From Chrysochromulina tobinii (lineage: Eukaryota; Haptophyta; Prymnesiales; Chrysochromulinaceae): 31,305 nucleotides of DNA. This document shows positions 18,224 through 27,616 of this stretch, one piece after another (the first letter of the stretch is position 1; each line of letters begins with the position of its first letter). The stretch covers positions 1 through 31,305 of the forward strand of contig JWZX01002454.1 of the NCBI GenBank assembly GCA_001275005.1, written 5' to 3'. Below the pieces are notes generated by a model, which did not search any database, was not told where the DNA came from, and saw only the letters and a list, made by a program, of their open reading frames with translations. A program made the translations under genes and the position numbers.

Positions 18224-19112
18224 GGCTGGTCGAGCTGCGTGAGGCTCAGGCAGTTCACTGCTCGTGCGGAACTTGGCCGTTCAACGCGGCGTGTTCGTCA
18301 AAGTTCAAGTTCATTTCAAGTCCCACTATCAAACAACCAACTACAACCACCAACAAACCACCGTCGAGTCTAATTCGAGTCGGTGCTGGCTTTGAACAAA
18401 CAATTCAGAAAACACCGAGCGACGCGACCGCCGCGCCACCGCCAGTCTCTTGGCCAGTCTCGAGTCTGTGTTTCGTGTCGGGTAGTGGCTGGTCGGTACC
18501 TTGTGTGTCGATTCAACTGACCCTTTCTCAAACAAAGTCCTTAAATGCTCGCCTTGGCGTGTGGACCCGTCGTACCGCGTCGTCATCATCTCTAAACTGA
18601 AAGCGCTCCACACGGGTCCTCACGGGCTGACTCACGCGGTCACGACAACCTACGGACAATCCTCGTACACGCCGCCGTACACATGTATCCAGGTTCCAGC
18701 TGTATCAGCATACTTATTCTCTCCGCGAGCCGTTCAGTCGCGATCACGGCCGCCGTGCTACCCAGACTCGCCGCGCGCGCACATGTGCGCCGCATCCGCC
18801 GCATCCACCCACGTTCCCTCACGTAGCAAGTGCGCCGCCGAAGATCACCACGGCCCTATCTGTCCCAGAGTGGTCCCCTATAGCAGTGAGGACTGCTTCC
18901 GCCCTACTTCCGCCCTCCTCCACATGTCTGTGGCATAGCAGTCGACCTCCATGTTCCTTTGGGCTGTGCTGTGGCCCATGAGGTTCGGGCAGATTGCATG
19001 CGTTGGGTTGCTGTGCCCAAATAAGGCAGATTGCATGCGTTGGGTTGCCTTGAGGTTCCGGCGCATGGCATGAATGGGGTACTGAAGGCAACTTGAAGAG
19101 CGTTGTCTTGAG
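18224..19112. other. Intergenic region upstream of filamin-like gene
   Basis: 889 bp. Near 18295-18325 the minus strand reads TGAACTTGAACTT, similar to the tract before the EF-hand gene, some 80-100 bp before the filamin ATG. A direct repeat CAGATTGCATGCGTTGGG lies at 18990 and 19027. Open frames here are short and lack coding character. It should hold the filamin-gene promoter and the 3' end of the next gene. Confidence 0.45.
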
Positions 19113-20575
19113 CTACTTGTGCAAGCTAGCAATTCCTTTGAGCTCCTCACGAGGCCACGTCGCCTCGCTGCTCTTGTACTTCCCCCTTGCAGTCGCACGA
19201 GTCTCGCCGTACCCCGCCGTCTTCCCGAAGATGGCCTTCCTGGCCATCTTTCCGGGGTGGCTCTTGCCGGCATCCTCGTAGCGCATCGACTGGAGCTTCG
19301 CCTCGACCGACACAGGGCTAGGCGCTACGCTCTCCTCCGCACTGTCCCCTTCGTCTTCGTCCGAGCGGGAGCGTCGGTCCACTTCGCCATAGGGGTCGAG
19401 CACCATGACTGAGTCGGACGATGAACGCTCATCGCGCGCCGACTGGGGCCGCCGTGCCAACGGCGCATTCAGTGGCGACGCTGCCTTCACGACCGCCGCC
19501 ACGGAGGCGGCCCCGTTGGCAGACGTTTGCAAGCAGAACCTGCTCGCGCGGGCCGCCGTGTTGAGCGCCTTCTGGTTCGTCTGGTACGCGGGCGTCTGCT
19601 TGATGGACAGGCGCAGCTTGCTCCAGTCAATCCACGCGGACAGGTTGATCAGTGGGTCGGACTTGCGCAGCTGCTCGAGGTGCTCGTATGACTTGTGCCC
19701 TCGTGGCGTCCGCAGTGACTTAGCGAGCGCGTGCCAGCGAGCCATGGGCTCCCACGAAACCTCCGTCTTCGATGCGTTCGTGTCCGGCCCATGGAAGGCC
19801 TTGAAGAGCGTTCCCGGCGGCACCTGAGCACCATGCTCCATCCAGGTCAAGCAGTGGCACTCGGTGGCACTCGGTGGCACTCGGTGGCAATTTGAGGGTA
19901 CTCGCGGTCATCATCACCTGAGCAACCCTCTCCATCCAGAGCACGTCCATGTTTGTCAGCACGGCCGAGCACAAGCCACTCGACAGAACAAAGTCAGAGA
20001 CCTTCTTGTGGTTCGAGTAGAGCGGCAGTGCATCCACGCCCTCGTCCGGTAGCAGGATGAAGTCTGTCGAGGCGCCGGGGCTCTCTCTTCTGACTCTGGG
20101 GTCCTCCCCTCCCACCTCCTCCTTGATGGACGCGAGAACCGGCGAGATGAGCACAGAGGCGAGGCCGACCGATGGGACAATGAAACCAGTGCAGCGCCTG
20201 TTGGAGCTTACGATCATTACTTTCTTGAGGAGCGCGCGACGCCTGCGCACGATCAGTGAACAGGGGCGGCGGGGCACTTTAGATATCGGAATCGGGGTAC
20301 CAACACCTTCGCACAGGCAGGGCTGGTACGCACGCGTTGGATGGTAAAAGCGCCCTGCGCATGACATCGATAGTAGCGGCGTCGTCCTTATCAAGCTCCA
20401 CCTGGCCGAACACGATCCACTCGGTGCAAGCATTCGCGATGGCCACCATCTCGTAGACACGCGAAGCCGACTTGGACGGGCCGTGTTCGGGTTTACGCGC
20501 GACTGACGAGTTATCTCGGCTTCGTCGGACGGCCTTGACGAAGCATAAAAAATATTTGATTGCTCGATTTTTCAT
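19113..20575 (-). CDS. Hypothetical protein, three exons
   Basis: Not recognised. Exons 20575-20334, 20242-19918 and 19823-19113 give 425 residues. The joins are phase 2 (AACGC|GTGCGT ... GTGCGCAG|GCG) and phase 0 (GCTCAG|GTGATG ... GCTCAG|GTGCCG), both frame-keeping. The N-terminus is basic (MKNRAIKYFLCFVKAVRRSR). The middle holds hydrophobic stretches (CTGFIVPSVGLASVLISPV, SGLCSAVLTNMDVLWMERV) and an acidic loop. The C-terminal third is Lys/Arg- and Ser-rich with an acidic patch (SDEDEGDSAEES) and ends RKAIFGKTAGYGETRAT...ASLHK. The start lies in locally AT-rich sequence. No catalytic motif or clear membrane segment seen; could be a lineage-specific or mobile-element-derived protein. Confidence 0.5.
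19824..19917 (-). other. Intron with (ACCGAGTGCC)n repeats
   Basis: 94-nt phase-0 intron in the hypothetical gene. TGCTCAG|GTG occurs at both the donor and acceptor junctions, so a short flank is duplicated. The centre holds three ACCGAGTGCC units. Confidence 0.6.
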
Positions 20576-20735
20576 GATGAAACGTGCCGTTCAAGATGTA
20601 TAGTTATCATCGCTATAGAGAAGTGTGTGACCGATCGTTCTGCGCACACCGCACTCTGACCAATGAGCTCGTTGATTGTCAAATTGACGTACTTTTCTGC
20701 AACTGCATCCACTTTCGATCGTTGGTTCTGTCGAT

Positions 20736-21350
20736 CTACGCGGTAAGCAGAATGTCCTCGAGCTCACGATATACGTCTTCGTGCTCTTCATCGCTCTCAT
20801 CCCATGGACCTTTTGATTTCAAGCGCTGGTGCGCCGCCCCGAGGGCTTCCGCCGTTTGCTGGTGATGCTTGACCTGCACGAGCACCTGCCCGTGCTCTTC
20901 GTGTGCAGGTACGCGTACCGCGAGGACTGGTACGCTTTCGTATTCGAGCGCACGTTGCACTGGCGGCAGCAGAAGCCTTGCGATGAACTCCCCGTCCCTT
21001 GGAGGTCCGAGCCGTCGCTGCGCCGCCTGTTCGAAGCGAAGTAAATCAGAGACGCGCACCCAAGCTGCGATGGCAAGCGAGCGCTTATAGCGCCTCTCAA
21101 TATATTGAGAAAGAGCATGGCGATCTGCATCGCTGTTTTCGGTGGATTCAGTGTTGTCCGCTGAGATTGACGCCGCCGACAAAGATCCTTTTCCAGACGA
21201 TGATGGCGACGGTGCAATGGCATCGTAGATGGCGGTCGCCACTTTGGCCATCGAAGATGCTGCCAGGCGAATAGGTGAGAGCGGCTCAATGAGTGTCGCG
21301 TACACTCGCACACGCTTCTTGGGCGGTGTCGAGGGTGCTTCGGCCGGCAT
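20736..21350 (-). CDS. Hypothetical 204-residue protein
   Basis: Not recognised. Single open frame from ATG 21350 (MPAEAPSTPPKKRVRVYATL) to a TAG. Basic N-terminus, a Ser-rich linker near 50-75, a likely helical segment (YIERRYKRSLAIAAWVRVSD), a beta-like stretch (ESVPVLAVRVPAHEEHGQVL) and an acidic C-terminus (DESDEEHEDVYRELEDILL). No known domain named. Same strand as the next hypothetical gene, 160 bp downstream. Codon composition and length make it a plausible small gene, but support is only the open frame. Confidence 0.45.
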   Translation of the reverse strand: MPAEAPSTPPKKRVRVYATLIEPLSPIRLAASSMAKVATAIYDAIAPSPSSSGKGSLSAASISADNTESTENSDADRHALSQYIERRYKRSLAIAAWVRVSDLLRFEQAAQRRLGPPRDGEFIARLLLPPVQRALEYESVPVLAVRVPAHEEHGQVLVQVKHHQQTAEALGAAHQRLKSKGPWDESDEEHEDVYRELEDILLTA

Positions 21351-22216
21351 GAGCGGTGCGCGAACAGCGAATGCTGAACAGCAGAGAGAATGAGACGAGA
21401 GCTGAGACGAGCGAGTGCGCGACCCGCTTTCAAGTCAAGTCAAGTCAAGCAAGCAAGCAAGCTTCGACTAATTAGCCTGCTTGCTCAAGTCAAGTCCAGT
21501 CAAGGCAAGGCAAGGCAAGTCAGTACCAGTTTTGTTGCGTCCGCGCCGCACGCCGCGCCCACACCAGCGGCGGCGGGTGGCTGTGGCACGTGGCAGCGCG
21601 CCCGTAACGCGCCCGCGCCGGGTCGGTTGCTTCGCCTTCGGTCGGTCTCGCGGGCCGGTCTCGGGGGCTCCCGGTCCCGGTCCTCGCCCGGCCTGAGTGG
21701 TGCGCGCGGTGGTTGGCGCGCAATCCGAACAATTTCGGGCACCGTAACACGGTGGTCCTTAACAACACCCAGACACACTCCCCATCCGAGAAGTCAGTTC
21801 TGAGTTCATCATACACAAGCGGGAAAGTCGACAGATGAAACGCCGTACAACATACTCCGAAAACTTAGTCGGCAGGGCCCGTGTTTTCTTTCACTTTGGC
21901 GGCGGGGCCCGTCCGCCCCGCCGCTGGCGACGGTCTCAGAGACCCGCGCGATTCACGCGAGCGTCACACCATTGCGGCTGAGTCCTCGCACGTTTCACAC
22001 GCGCCCACCACAGTAAGTCCGCCAGCACACCACCGGACTCGGCACCTCTTAGCGCCAGCCTCGTCGAGCGGCAGTCGCGGCGCCGGCGCTTACCACCAGT
22101 CCCTTTCTGCCGCCCTTGCCGCCAACGCTTGTTCCCACCACAGAAGCCCACACGGTGAGTCAGCCTAGTAATGGTAGTAGTTACTCGTATCAGACCGTCG
22201 GCTGCGCCATGCCTGG
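21351..22216. other. Intergenic region with CAAGT/CAAGC repeats and a dispersed repeat copy
   Basis: 866 bp. Tandem TCAAG, CAAGC and CAAGG units at 21428-21462 and 21485-21522 lie 80-170 bp upstream of the 204-residue gene start and give ACTTGACTTGA on its strand. The dispersed repeat 21995-22110 lies near the 3' end of the next gene. A short plus-strand open frame (21881-22168) spans it. Confidence 0.45.
21995..22110 (+). repeat. Dispersed repeat copy 1 (116 bp, ~95% identical to 28133-28248)
   Basis: Ungapped match to 28133-28248 with six differences in 116 positions, same orientation. Both copies are open in the same plus-strand frame (SGSRGAGAYHQSLSA core). An adjacent fragment GAGTC-TCGCACGTTTCACA (about 21979-21998) recurs near 26496-26515. 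Confidence 0.8.
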
Positions 22217-23632
22217 CTACATCGGCTGCGCCATGACCGGCTGCATCATCATGCCCTGCGGCTGCATCATCATGCCCGGCTGCGGCTGCATCATCATGCC
22301 CTGCTGCGGCTGCATCATCCCAGGATGCATCATGCCGGGCTGCATCATCCCAGGCTGCATCATCCCAGGCTGCATCATGCCGGGCTGCATCATCCCAGGC
22401 TGCATCATCCCAGGCTGCATCATGCCGGGCTGCATCATCCCAGGCTGCATCATGCCTTGCTGCATCATGCCGGGCTGCATCATCCCAGGCTGCATCATGC
22501 CTTGCTGCATCATGCCGGGCTGCACCATCCCGGGCTGCATCATGCCCATCCCCATCCCCATACCCGGCTGTACGGCCATCGGAGACTGCGCGAATGGAAT
22601 GAGGTTCGACTGCGGCATCACGAAGGCGGCGACCTGCTGCGCGAAGACGGGCGGAGGCGGCGCCGGGTAGGAGAACTTCTGCTCGAAGCTCCGCTCGTCC
22701 ATCCCGATAAAGTTGGAGAAGCCAGGGTGCATGCCCAGGCTCATGTGGCGCTCACACTGGCTCTTGGCCCCGCTGTTGAACTCGTCAGGGTCGAGCTTGC
22801 ACGAGATGGCGTACGCTGCGAGGATGGTCGAGATGGGGTCGGAGTTGGGGTAGGACGTGATCGTGCAGTTCGATCCGCCGTCGCTCTCCACGTTGAACAG
22901 CGGCGTGTTCGGATCGAATGCATTGGCCGCGGTGAAATGCAGTTTGCTCGATTTGAAGAAGCCGCGGCCCTCCTTACGGTACGTGATCTGCATCGGGCAG
23001 TTGAAGACGTTGAACTTGTACCGGAAGCCGTTGGTTTTGCAATTGACGGTGCGGCGCGTCTCTTGCCGCGCGGTTCGATTGCCGTTCTGGTCCGTATCGT
23101 ACACTGTGACCTGCTCCTCGTGCTCGTACCACGTGCCACTGCCAGTGACGTCGAGCCATCCAATCTGCTTCGTCTGCTCGTGGTCCGCGAACAAGATGGC
23201 GCGCTTTGAGTACGTCCACACCGCCCAGAGCGTCCTGTCCTTGGTGATGCCGAAATCGATGTCTTTGTCCCAGATGTCCATGAAGGGCCGAAGGGAAATG
23301 TCACGGTCAGCACCCGCAATCTGGAAACTGAAGGCGTCCCACTCGCCCTTGATGTTGACCGCGCCGAGCGTGGTGGACGCGGGCTTACCTTCGGCATCCA
23401 CCTGACCTGGCGCGCGGTGCTTGAGGTAGTATGTGTACCCTGCGTCAAACATGCCTCCCACGGCATCCAGCAACATCCACGTCTTCTCTTGTTCGCCGTC
23501 CCCGACGTTTACGTTGTAGTCGGCCGAAAAAAAGCTTTTGCTCTTGAGCGTGACCTTGAGCGGGACGCCCCACTGGGGAGGCGGAATGTCGCTTTCGGCA
23601 GCGTTCGCCTCGCCACTCATGCAGCAACCCAT
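22217..23632 (-). CDS. Acylated membrane-associated protein with methionine-rich repeat tail
   Basis: Single exon, 471 residues, starting MGCCMSGE. Gly2 followed by two cysteines is the classical context for N-myristoylation plus palmitoylation, so membrane anchoring is expected (inference). Residues ~20-320 form a beta-rich domain (LKVTLKSKSFFSADYNVNVG, GYTYYLKHRAPG, RPFMDIWDKDIDFGITKD, FRYKFNVFNCPMQITYRKE). The pattern recalls tubby/scramblase/LURP-one barrels, but I cannot confirm this. From ~350 to the end the protein is almost wholly MMQPG-type pentapeptides (about 18) with Gln variants. The tail is encoded by near-identical 15-bp units. The MMQPG tail resembles low-complexity Met/Gln-rich tails seen in other protist proteins; function unknown. 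Confidence 0.75.
   Translation of the reverse strand: MGCCMSGEANAAESDIPPPQWGVPLKVTLKSKSFFSADYNVNVGDGEQEKTWMLLDAVGGMFDAGYTYYLKHRAPGQVDAEGKPASTTLGAVNIKGEWDAFSFQIAGADRDISLRPFMDIWDKDIDFGITKDRTLWAVWTYSKRAILFADHEQTKQIGWLDVTGSGTWYEHEEQVTVYDTDQNGNRTARQETRRTVNCKTNGFRYKFNVFNCPMQITYRKEGRGFFKSSKLHFTAANAFDPNTPLFNVESDGGSNCTITSYPNSDPISTILAAYAISCKLDPDEFNSGAKSQCERHMSLGMHPGFSNFIGMDERSFEQKFSYPAPPPPVFAQQVAAFVMPQSNLIPFAQSPMAVQPGMGMGMGMMQPGMVQPGMMQQGMMQPGMMQPGMMQQGMMQPGMMQPGMMQPGMMQPGMMQPGMMQPGMMQPGMMQPGMMHPGMMQPQQGMMMQPQPGMMMQPQGMMMQPVMAQPM
22240..22565. repeat. 15-bp tandem repeats coding MMQPG pentapeptides
   Basis: Units of GGCTGCATCATCCCA or GGCTGCATCATGCCG on the plus strand, read as ATGATGCAGCCTGGG-like codons on the minus strand. 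About twenty units with CAG variants. Length is a multiple of three, so the frame is kept. Confidence 0.85.
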
Positions 23633-24006
23633 TGTCCTGTGACGGGGATGAAATCGCGAGAGACGGATGAACCAAACGACAATTTAGGGATCTATGTTTC
23701 GACGAAGTTTGATGAACAAAGTACTGAAATAGTACTCCGTGCCGAACGTGTGGTCGACGCGTGCGGTGATTTACATGATATGATAGTTCCTTGTGAGTCG
23801 CCTATCCACGCGTGCGGTGATGAGCACACCGCGCCGGTACATTGTATACCGCTCCGCGGACGTGCTCTCGTCTGTGCTCACAGCTGCAGACTGTGAGTGT
23901 GCGCGCAGACCTCGTCAGCTCGTCGATCAGCTCGTCTCTCCGAGGTCGCACTCCACACACGCGCACGTCAGATCTGACTAAGATCTGACTCACTCTCGAC
24001 CGCGTC
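23633..24006. other. Intergenic region
   Basis: 374 bp upstream of the MGCC protein and downstream of the first EF-hand/CaaX gene. Contains a 13-bp direct repeat, CGCGTGCGGTGAT (near 23759 and 23810), and doubled AGATCTGACT near 23970-23990. No gene recognised. Confidence 0.4.
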
Positions 24007-24669
24007 TCACAGCAGAGAGCACGCAGTCGACTTCCATCTGGCCTGCAGTTCCATTTCGAGAGCATCCTGCTCCAGCTGCACCCAGTTCACGGCCGCCATG
24101 GACTCCTTCCACGTGGCGAGGGCGACCTTGAACTCTTCGGGATCGATGCTGCCAGACTGGTCCGTATCGGCAGCCGCGAAGACAGCATCGACGTCACCCA
24201 TGTCCACCTCGCCCTCCGGAACGCCCTTGACCTGCTTGGCGCATGCCTTCAGGATGGGCAGCATCTCGTCTTTGCTGATCACGCCGTCGCCGTTTTTGTC
24301 AAACATGTCGAAGACGTTCTCCCTGGCGTGGGCGGCTGCCGCCTGCTCCTTCACAAACGCACCATACTTGTTGATGGCCCGGATCACATTCTCTTTGGTG
24401 ATGCCACCCTGCTTCTCGCAGTTTTTCACTAGCTGAGCGACGACCGAGTCGATGCCGATTGTAACGGCGTCCTCCCCGAACAGGGCTTTGAGGAGCTCCG
24501 GAAACTCTTCCTTGTCCAGGATTCCGTTTTTATCCAAGTCGAACCTGGCAAAGTACCCTTCGACCTCCGCCTTTTGCATCTCCTCCTTTTGCTGCCTCGC
24601 GCATTCCTGGTGCTTCTTGCGGATCTTTTTGGCCTTCGTCCGAGCGGCTGTACCTCGTGCGACGACCAT
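24007..24669 (-). CDS. EF-hand calcium sensor with C-terminal CaaX (CSLL)
   Basis: Intronless, 220 residues from ATG 24669 (an upstream GTG/CTG-type extension is not needed). A basic helical N-terminus (TKAKKIRKKHQECARQQKEE) precedes canonical EF loops DLDKNGILDKEE (44-55), DKNGDGVISKDE (124-135) and DTDQSGSIDPEE (168-179). The second of the four positions is degenerate (around 74-95). The protein ends CSLL, a CaaX box whose final Leu favours geranylgeranylation by the general prenylation rule, so a lipid-anchored calcium sensor is inferred. Four-position spacing resembles calcineurin-B/CBL-type sensors. The next gene upstream (24982-25765) is its paralog and also ends in CaaX. Both are on the minus strand, 312 bp apart. 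Confidence 0.85.
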   Translation of the reverse strand: MVVARGTAARTKAKKIRKKHQECARQQKEEMQKAEVEGYFARFDLDKNGILDKEEFPELLKALFGEDAVTIGIDSVVAQLVKNCEKQGGITKENVIRAINKYGAFVKEQAAAAHARENVFDMFDKNGDGVISKDEMLPILKACAKQVKGVPEGEVDMGDVDAVFAAADTDQSGSIDPEEFKVALATWKESMAAVNWVQLEQDALEMELQARWKSTACSLL

Positions 24670-24981
24670 GGTCAGCTTGATCGCGTTCGCCCTCACAGAT
24701 CAACGACAAAAACCAACGACAAAAACGCACACAAACGAGAGGAACGCGCGGCGACAACGTTTAGAAAAGAAGGGGGAAGCGTAAGAGGTTGAACCGACTG
24801 ACATGATAATGCATGCACGCTCGCGAGTATACTTTGTTGTAAGGAATCACAGAGCACCGCAAATAACAGCTTAAAAGAACAGCTGGCGACATGGCGACAT
24901 GTGGCTACGTACCTCTATATGTACCTCAGAGGTCGTGATTTAGGTCGTCGTGAGAGTACAGACTGTAAGTAGTAAGAGGCT
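24670..24981. other. Intergenic region between the EF-hand paralogs
   Basis: 312 bp, moderately AT-rich for this window, with CCTCTATATGTACCTCAGAG and similar stretches near 24912-24940. It must hold the 3' end of the CALL gene and the promoter of the CSLL gene. Nothing else recognised. Confidence 0.4.
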
Positions 24982-25765
24982 TTAGAGGAGAGCACACGAG
25001 CTGCTCTTATTCCTCGCCAGCGCCCTCTCCTTCTCGGCCTCTAGGTCCTCGGCGAGCTTTTTCCAGTTGACCGTCGACATCTCCGCCTTCCACGAGGAGA
25101 GAGCGACCTTGAATTCCATGATGTCGATCGTGCCTGAGTTATCACCGTCGGCTGCCTTGAATACCTGCTCGACGTCATCCATGCCGACCTGTGTGTGCGT
25201 GTGGTCGCGTCGTACACACAGTTCAGATATGTCGTCACGCAGATGTGTCATGTTCTATACGTCGACATGTCACTCTCGGGATGTTGGCACGCAGTATATA
25301 GTCGTGATGGCACTCACCAAGGTATTACCTAGGTTAAACCAAGGTCATCACCAAGGGGGAGCACACGCATAGAGCACATCACGCAAGAGAGGCGCAGCGC
25401 GCGCGCGTGGAATATATCGCGCACACCTCGTCGACGGGGCAATCCTTTATGTGGCTGGCGCAGGCTTTCAGGATGGGAAGCATCTCTGCCCTACTGATCA
25501 CGCCGTCGCCATTCTTGTCGAACTCTGCGAAGATGCTATCTTGGGCGTTCGCGGCTGTGGCCAACTCGTGCACGTACCCGCGGTACTTTTTGATCGCCCT
25601 ATTCACATTCGCCTTGGTGATCCCCCCTTGATGCTCGCAGCTCGAAACGAGCTTGTTGACAATGTCCGCGTTGATGACGTCGACCTGATTGGCAAAGATG
25701 CTCATCAGCAAGCTGCTCAACTCGGTCCTGTCTAACTGACCATTGCCATCCAAGTCGAATTCCCT
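24982..25765 (-). CDS. EF-hand calcium sensor paralog with CaaX (CALL), 5' exon unresolved
   Basis: Two exons are clear: about 25765-25427 and 25188-24982. The intron 25426-25189 (GAG|GTGTGC ... CACACAG|GTC) is phase 0 and joins CPVDE to VGMDDVEQVF, matching PEGE-VDMGDVDAVF in the intronless neighbour. EF loops: DLDGNGQLDRTE, DKNGDGVISRAE and DGDNSGTIDIME; GGITKANVNRAIKKY aligns with the neighbour's GGITKENVIRAINKY. The protein ends SSSCALL, again a Leu-type CaaX. The first exon shown begins after TATCACAG at 25766 with one base carried over, so at least one upstream exon is missing. A candidate starts at 26108 (MAPRPAMGRRSSSSSMR), but its donor ACA|GTGAGC does not match in phase. Tandem duplicate of the CSLL gene. 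Confidence 0.8.
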
Positions 25766-26289
25766 GTGATACGTGCAGACGTTGTTCGATATGCAAGATG
25801 TGGCCGTCAAATCGTCAGACGGTACATGTAGTCAGACGGATTCGCAGTCGGAGGTTCGCAGTGCTGTGGGGCTGTGTGAGTGTCAGTGAGTGGAGCGAGA
25901 TATGTGAGTGCGAGGGCTCTGTGCAGGTGCGAGCTTATAGGTTTGCGAGCCTCCCGGTGTAGAGAGTGTGCCGGGCTCACTGTGGTAGAAAGAATCGATC
26001 TCAAGTGCGAGCTCTCCCGGTCCGCCCGCTCGCGGCCATTGGTCTGTTGCGTTATCCGCATGCTCGAACTCGAACTACGCCTGCCCATGGCGGGCCGCGG
26101 CGCCATGCTGAATCGCTGAGAAAGAAAAGTGTCTGTTGCAAAAACTGCAATATCAAATCCTAAAAAGGCATTTGCACACGAGCATGCAAAGAGTCCCAAC
26201 GGCTCTGACTGGCGCGCCGAGTACGGGAGAGACGCAAGGAAGGGGGAACACTCTTCACACCGCGCCAAAACTTTGACGCGAAACCGCAA
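25766..26289. other. Region upstream of the CALL gene; possible 5' exon
   Basis: 524 bp. The minus strand holds an ATG-led open stretch at 26108-25981 (Ser/Arg-rich, ending ACA|GTGAGC) that could be the first coding exon if another small exon corrects the phase. The rest contains CACTCAC-rich sequence and looks intronic. Confidence 0.35.
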
Positions 26290-26442
26290 ATGACGATCTA
26301 CACCATCTCGATCGTTCTCGGGAGCGCGATGCTGCTGTCCGGCGTGCGCTCGGATGCCGGTCGCTGCGCGTCATCCTACGTCGCAGGCACCAGGGGTCAT
26401 TGCGCCGTGCGGTTACACCGAGAACAGCAACTAAGTAAGTAG
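26290..26442 (+). CDS. Possible small secreted peptide or signal-peptide exon
   Basis: Fifty-codon frame beginning MTIYTISIVLGSAMLLSGVR, a short hydrophobic segment followed by small residues, which is signal-peptide-like. The stop lies inside CTAAGTAAGTAG, which also reads as a strong donor, so this may be the first exon of a longer gene. No downstream exon identified. Low confidence. Confidence 0.2.
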   Translation: MTIYTISIVLGSAMLLSGVRSDAGRCASSYVAGTRGHCAVRLHREQQLSK

Positions 26443-26645
26443 TAAAAAAAAACGTTACGCCCGGTACATACACGCAACACGAAAGGGACTGGTGCGAGTC
26501 ATCGCACGTTTCACAGCCAATGGTACTTTATTTCGGCACCCAAGACACCGGACCGGCGTACATACAGATGCGGTTACCACTAGCTCGGGGACCCCTGGAC
26601 CCCCTTACCACAGCCATACTCGATGAGCCGCCGGGCCGGGCCGCC

Positions 26646-27469
26646 TTAGCCCCGCCCAGTTGCCTTAAGCGCGTCCTGAATAAGGCGCATCTTCATGTCA
26701 GTTATCTTCTTCCAGGTCCCCATCGCGTCGTCCACCTGTACAGCCGCTGCGAGCTGCTGCGTGTGGTGTTCGAAGGACGACTTGGCGCTCGTGCTCGACC
26801 CTCCGTAGACGGTGCTGTCGCGCACGCGCGCCCCTTTCGCCCGTAACGCGAGGCGCCTGGTGAAGTGAAGAGTGAGTTGGAATTCCGATCTGGCACGCCG
26901 TGCGCGCGTCCGGTCACCGTTTGTGGCGCTGGCACCTATAGAGGGTTCTCCCGTAAAGGGTTTGGTCAATGTGACCCTCAGGTTTCCGAGCGCGTCCACG
27001 TAGGCTGGAGGCGAGCGCGGCAGCGGGTCGGCCTCGAAGAGGCATGCGACTTCGCCGCCGCTTAGCGAGCGAGATGGAGGAGAAGGTGGAGGCAAAGCAA
27101 GCGTGGCCCGCTTGGCCTTCAGTTGCGTGCCTTGGAGTATCGGCAGCTCTTCGGAGTCAGCGCCGCTTGTAGAGGGCAGCGCGGAGTCGGGTGAGCAGCC
27201 GGTGCTGACGAGGTTGGCGACGAGTGGCGTGCGTGCCGAAGGCGGCGCCCACACCCACTCTGCTGCCACCACCCTGCTGGCTTGGTGTCTGGACGAATCT
27301 GCATCCGAGACGGCAGTTTTGCCACGTTTGCGTGTGCGCAATGGATGCGCGTGCGCGACGGGGCGGACGTGGCCGCGCATATCGCGGCCTTCATGGCCGG
27401 GCCATGCCCGACCTTCGCTTGTGCGGTCACCGCCGCGACCAGCGCCGCGGCGATCAGGTACCTCGCCAT
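26646..27469 (-). CDS. Probable secreted protein, unrecognised, exon join unresolved
   Basis: Not recognised. ATG 27469 starts MARYLIAAALVAAVTAQAKV, a good signal peptide with an Ala-x-Ala cleavage context. The following coding-like sequence (PLVANLVSTGCSPDSALPS, GADSEELPILQGTQLKAK, YVDALGNLRVTLTKPF, EFQLTLHFTRRLAL, GTWKKITDMKMRLIQDAL) is in a different frame and ends at 26646. An intron between about 27430 and 27257 or a frameshift is needed. Tested donors GTGACC (27430) and GTCGGG (27412) fit only a weak acceptor at 27258. The upstream minus-strand leader contains a (CT)n tract. The two halves may be one gene, but this is inference. Confidence 0.4.
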
Positions 27470-27571
27470 TGCGACGGGTAAACACGGTCAACTACAGACC
27501 CGGGGGGGCCGCACTCCGGAGTTCTCTAAGACATGCGAATGGTACAGCGTAGGTATAGCGTAGGTACAGAG

Positions 27572-27616
<45 letters not shown>

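Noticed and set aside
18501-18938. 145-codon plus-strand open frame upstream of the filamin-like gene
   Set aside because: No recognisable motif, composition unlike nearby exons, and it overlaps the likely promoter of the minus-strand gene.
22116-23209. Plus-strand Cys/Pro- and His/Leu-rich repeat proteins
   Set aside because: Antisense readings of the MMQPG repeat; the minus frame has a clean start, an acylation signal and a folded domain.
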